Source: an uncultured Sphingomonadales bacterium
GTDB taxonomy: Bacteria > Pseudomonadota > Alphaproteobacteria > Sphingomonadales > Sphingomonadaceae
Length of the DNA: 5,695 nt
Reading direction: 5' to 3'
Assembly (NCBI GenBank): GCA_903958285.1
Contig: CAJBSR010000213.1
Location: forward strand, 1 to 5,695
Shown here: positions 5,151-5,695 of the stretch, in pieces
Position numbering within the stretch: position 1 is the stretch's first letter
How the letters are laid out: each line of letters opens with the position of its first letter
Made by a program: the position numbers and the translations under genes
The notes under the pieces: generated by a model
What the model was told of the DNA's origin: nothing
Seen by the model: only the letters and a program-made list of their open reading frames with translations
The model's database searches: none

Positions 5151-5695
5151 GAGTTCAAGGATGGCAAGCAAAACGGGCAAGGTACTGAATATGCCGCAAA
5201 CGGCTCAATCATCAATCAAGGTATATGGGCTGATGGAAGTTTTGTCCGCTCTGCACCAGTGCAACAAGCAACTGCACCCAATAACGAAATAAAAAAACTT
5301 CGTGCCGAAGCGGAAGAGTCTAAAAGACTATTAGCACAGGCAGAAGATCAAAAACGAATTCAAACTCAACTTGCAGAGATACGACAGCGTGAGCTTGAAG
5401 AGCAATTAAAGCTAGCTAAGCAACAAAACCAAGTTGCGCCACCTGCAGCGATGACAACAATGGCCAATAGAAAGGCACTGGTCATTGGAAACGACTCCTA
5501 CAAATCCGTATCAAAACTCTTAAATGCGCGGGAGGACGCTAAAGCTATTGCAGCAAGTTTGACTACCGTTGGATATCAAGTAACTCTTAAGCTTGATTTG
5601 AATGAAAAAGAATTAAAGGCGGCATTAAGAGCCTTCTCAAGCCAAGTCCAAGGAGGAGATGAGGTGCTGTTTTTCTTTGCGGGTCATGGAGTCCA
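5103..5695 (+). CDS. Open downstream part of the caspase-like gene (peptidase C14 domain, partial)
   Basis: This is the frame that stays open to the window edge, starting at an internal ATG at 5103 with no ribosome binding site. If translated alone it would lack the signal peptide and stay cytoplasmic. Residues 4-31 form a MORN repeat (GTYTFASGS, YVGEFKDGK, NGQGTEY), and NGSIINQGIW (33-42) is a degenerate second unit. Residues 60-110 are rich in Lys, Glu and Gln and look like a coiled coil. The caspase-like domain starts at about 122 with RKALVIGNDSY (123-133), followed by LLNAREDAKAIAASLTTVGY (139-158), which fits the caspase p20 pattern. FFFAGHGV (190-197) holds the catalytic histidine H195. 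The catalytic cysteine should lie further downstream, outside the window. Domain identity is secure; whether this start is used is not. Confidence 0.6.
   Translation, partial: MWFGTYTFASGSKYVGEFKDGKQNGQGTEYAANGSIINQGIWADGSFVRSAPVQQATAPNNEIKKLRAEAEESKRLLAQAEDQKRIQTQLAEIRQRELEEQLKLAKQQNQVAPPAAMTTMANRKALVIGNDSYKSVSKLLNAREDAKAIAASLTTVGYQVTLKLDLNEKELKAALRAFSSQVQGGDEVLFFFAGHGV

Larger units (their letters stand above)
4964..5695 (+). pseudogene. MORN-repeat caspase-like protein (peptidase C14), frameshifted, 3' end beyond window
   Basis: The ATG at 4964 opens a signal peptide: MKNLLR, hydrophobic YLAFVLMVG, probable cleavage at SVDA/QS. Next come LPPCPSSGYFDNCLGA and the start of a MORN repeat ending SKYV. 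This frame then hits TAA at 5138-5140, after 58 codons. The protein resumes in another frame at 5112 with GTYTFASGSKYVGEFKDGK, a typical MORN unit, and runs open to the window end through a helical linker into a caspase p20 domain. Bacterial caspase-like proteins are cysteine proteases with a His-Cys dyad; the signal peptide would direct this one out of the cytoplasm. MORN units are 23 residues (69 bp), but the two half-units here are 40 bp apart, which implies loss of about 29 bp and hence the shift. A one-base change at TTT 5109-5111 would also restore the frame but leave a short repeat. No good ribosome binding site precedes 4964. Confidence 0.7.

Noticed and set aside
5110..5292. A 60-codon plus-strand open frame across the MORN region
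   Set aside because: It is in the third frame, while the MORN and caspase motifs are read clearly in the frame of 5112. It has no ribosome binding site and no recognisable content.
4964..5695. A caspase-based antiphage defence system
   Set aside because: The visible protein has a signal peptide and MORN repeats, no partner defence gene is present, and the frame is broken. Nothing here supports defence beyond the protease fold.

Overview
The window looks like a chromosomal segment of a betaproteobacterium of the order Burkholderiales, possibly Comamonadaceae such as Polaromonas or Rhodoferax. This is an inference from gene content: a Bug-type solute-binding protein beside a class III CoA-transferase and an HMG-CoA lyase-like enzyme is a common arrangement there, and the left four fifths has high-GC codon use. 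No RNA gene, CRISPR array or complete mobile element is visible.

Region 1 (1-4524, all on the minus strand) is a likely catabolic operon. In transcription order it runs: a cytochrome P450 (3322-4524); a small three-cysteine iron-sulfur ferredoxin that overlaps the P450 stop codon by 4 bp (3092-3325); an 88-bp gap holding two sets of 11-bp tandem repeats; a Bug/TctC-type periplasmic binding protein (1999-3003); a CaiB/BaiF CoA-transferase 8 bp downstream (812-1990); and, after 95 bp, an HMG-CoA lyase-like enzyme whose C-terminus is cut off by the window edge (1-716). A plausible working model is capture of an organic acid, P450/ferredoxin hydroxylation, activation to a CoA thioester, and retro-aldol/Claisen cleavage by the lyase. 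The substrate cannot be read from the sequence. No ferredoxin reductase, TctA/TctB membrane partner or regulator is present in the window.

Region 2 (4525-4963) is about 440 bp between divergent genes. It holds a small inverted repeat near the P450 start, a plausible 3' remnant of a decayed gene on the minus strand (4741-4887), and a weak promoter candidate for the rightward gene.

Region 3 (4964-5695, plus strand) is AT-richer and carries the N-terminal part of a caspase-like (peptidase C14) protein: signal peptide, MORN repeats, a charged helical linker, then a caspase p20 start ending just after the catalytic-histidine motif. The frame is broken inside the first MORN repeat. The repeat spacing is 40 bp instead of the 69 bp expected for a 23-residue MORN unit, which points to an internal deletion of about 29 bp. 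The signal-peptide part and the caspase part are therefore in different frames, and as sequenced the gene is probably a pseudogene or an N-terminally shortened product.

I did not find a clear new defence or mobile system. The most interesting items are the P450/ferredoxin/CoA-transferase/lyase combination and the broken MORN-caspase gene.
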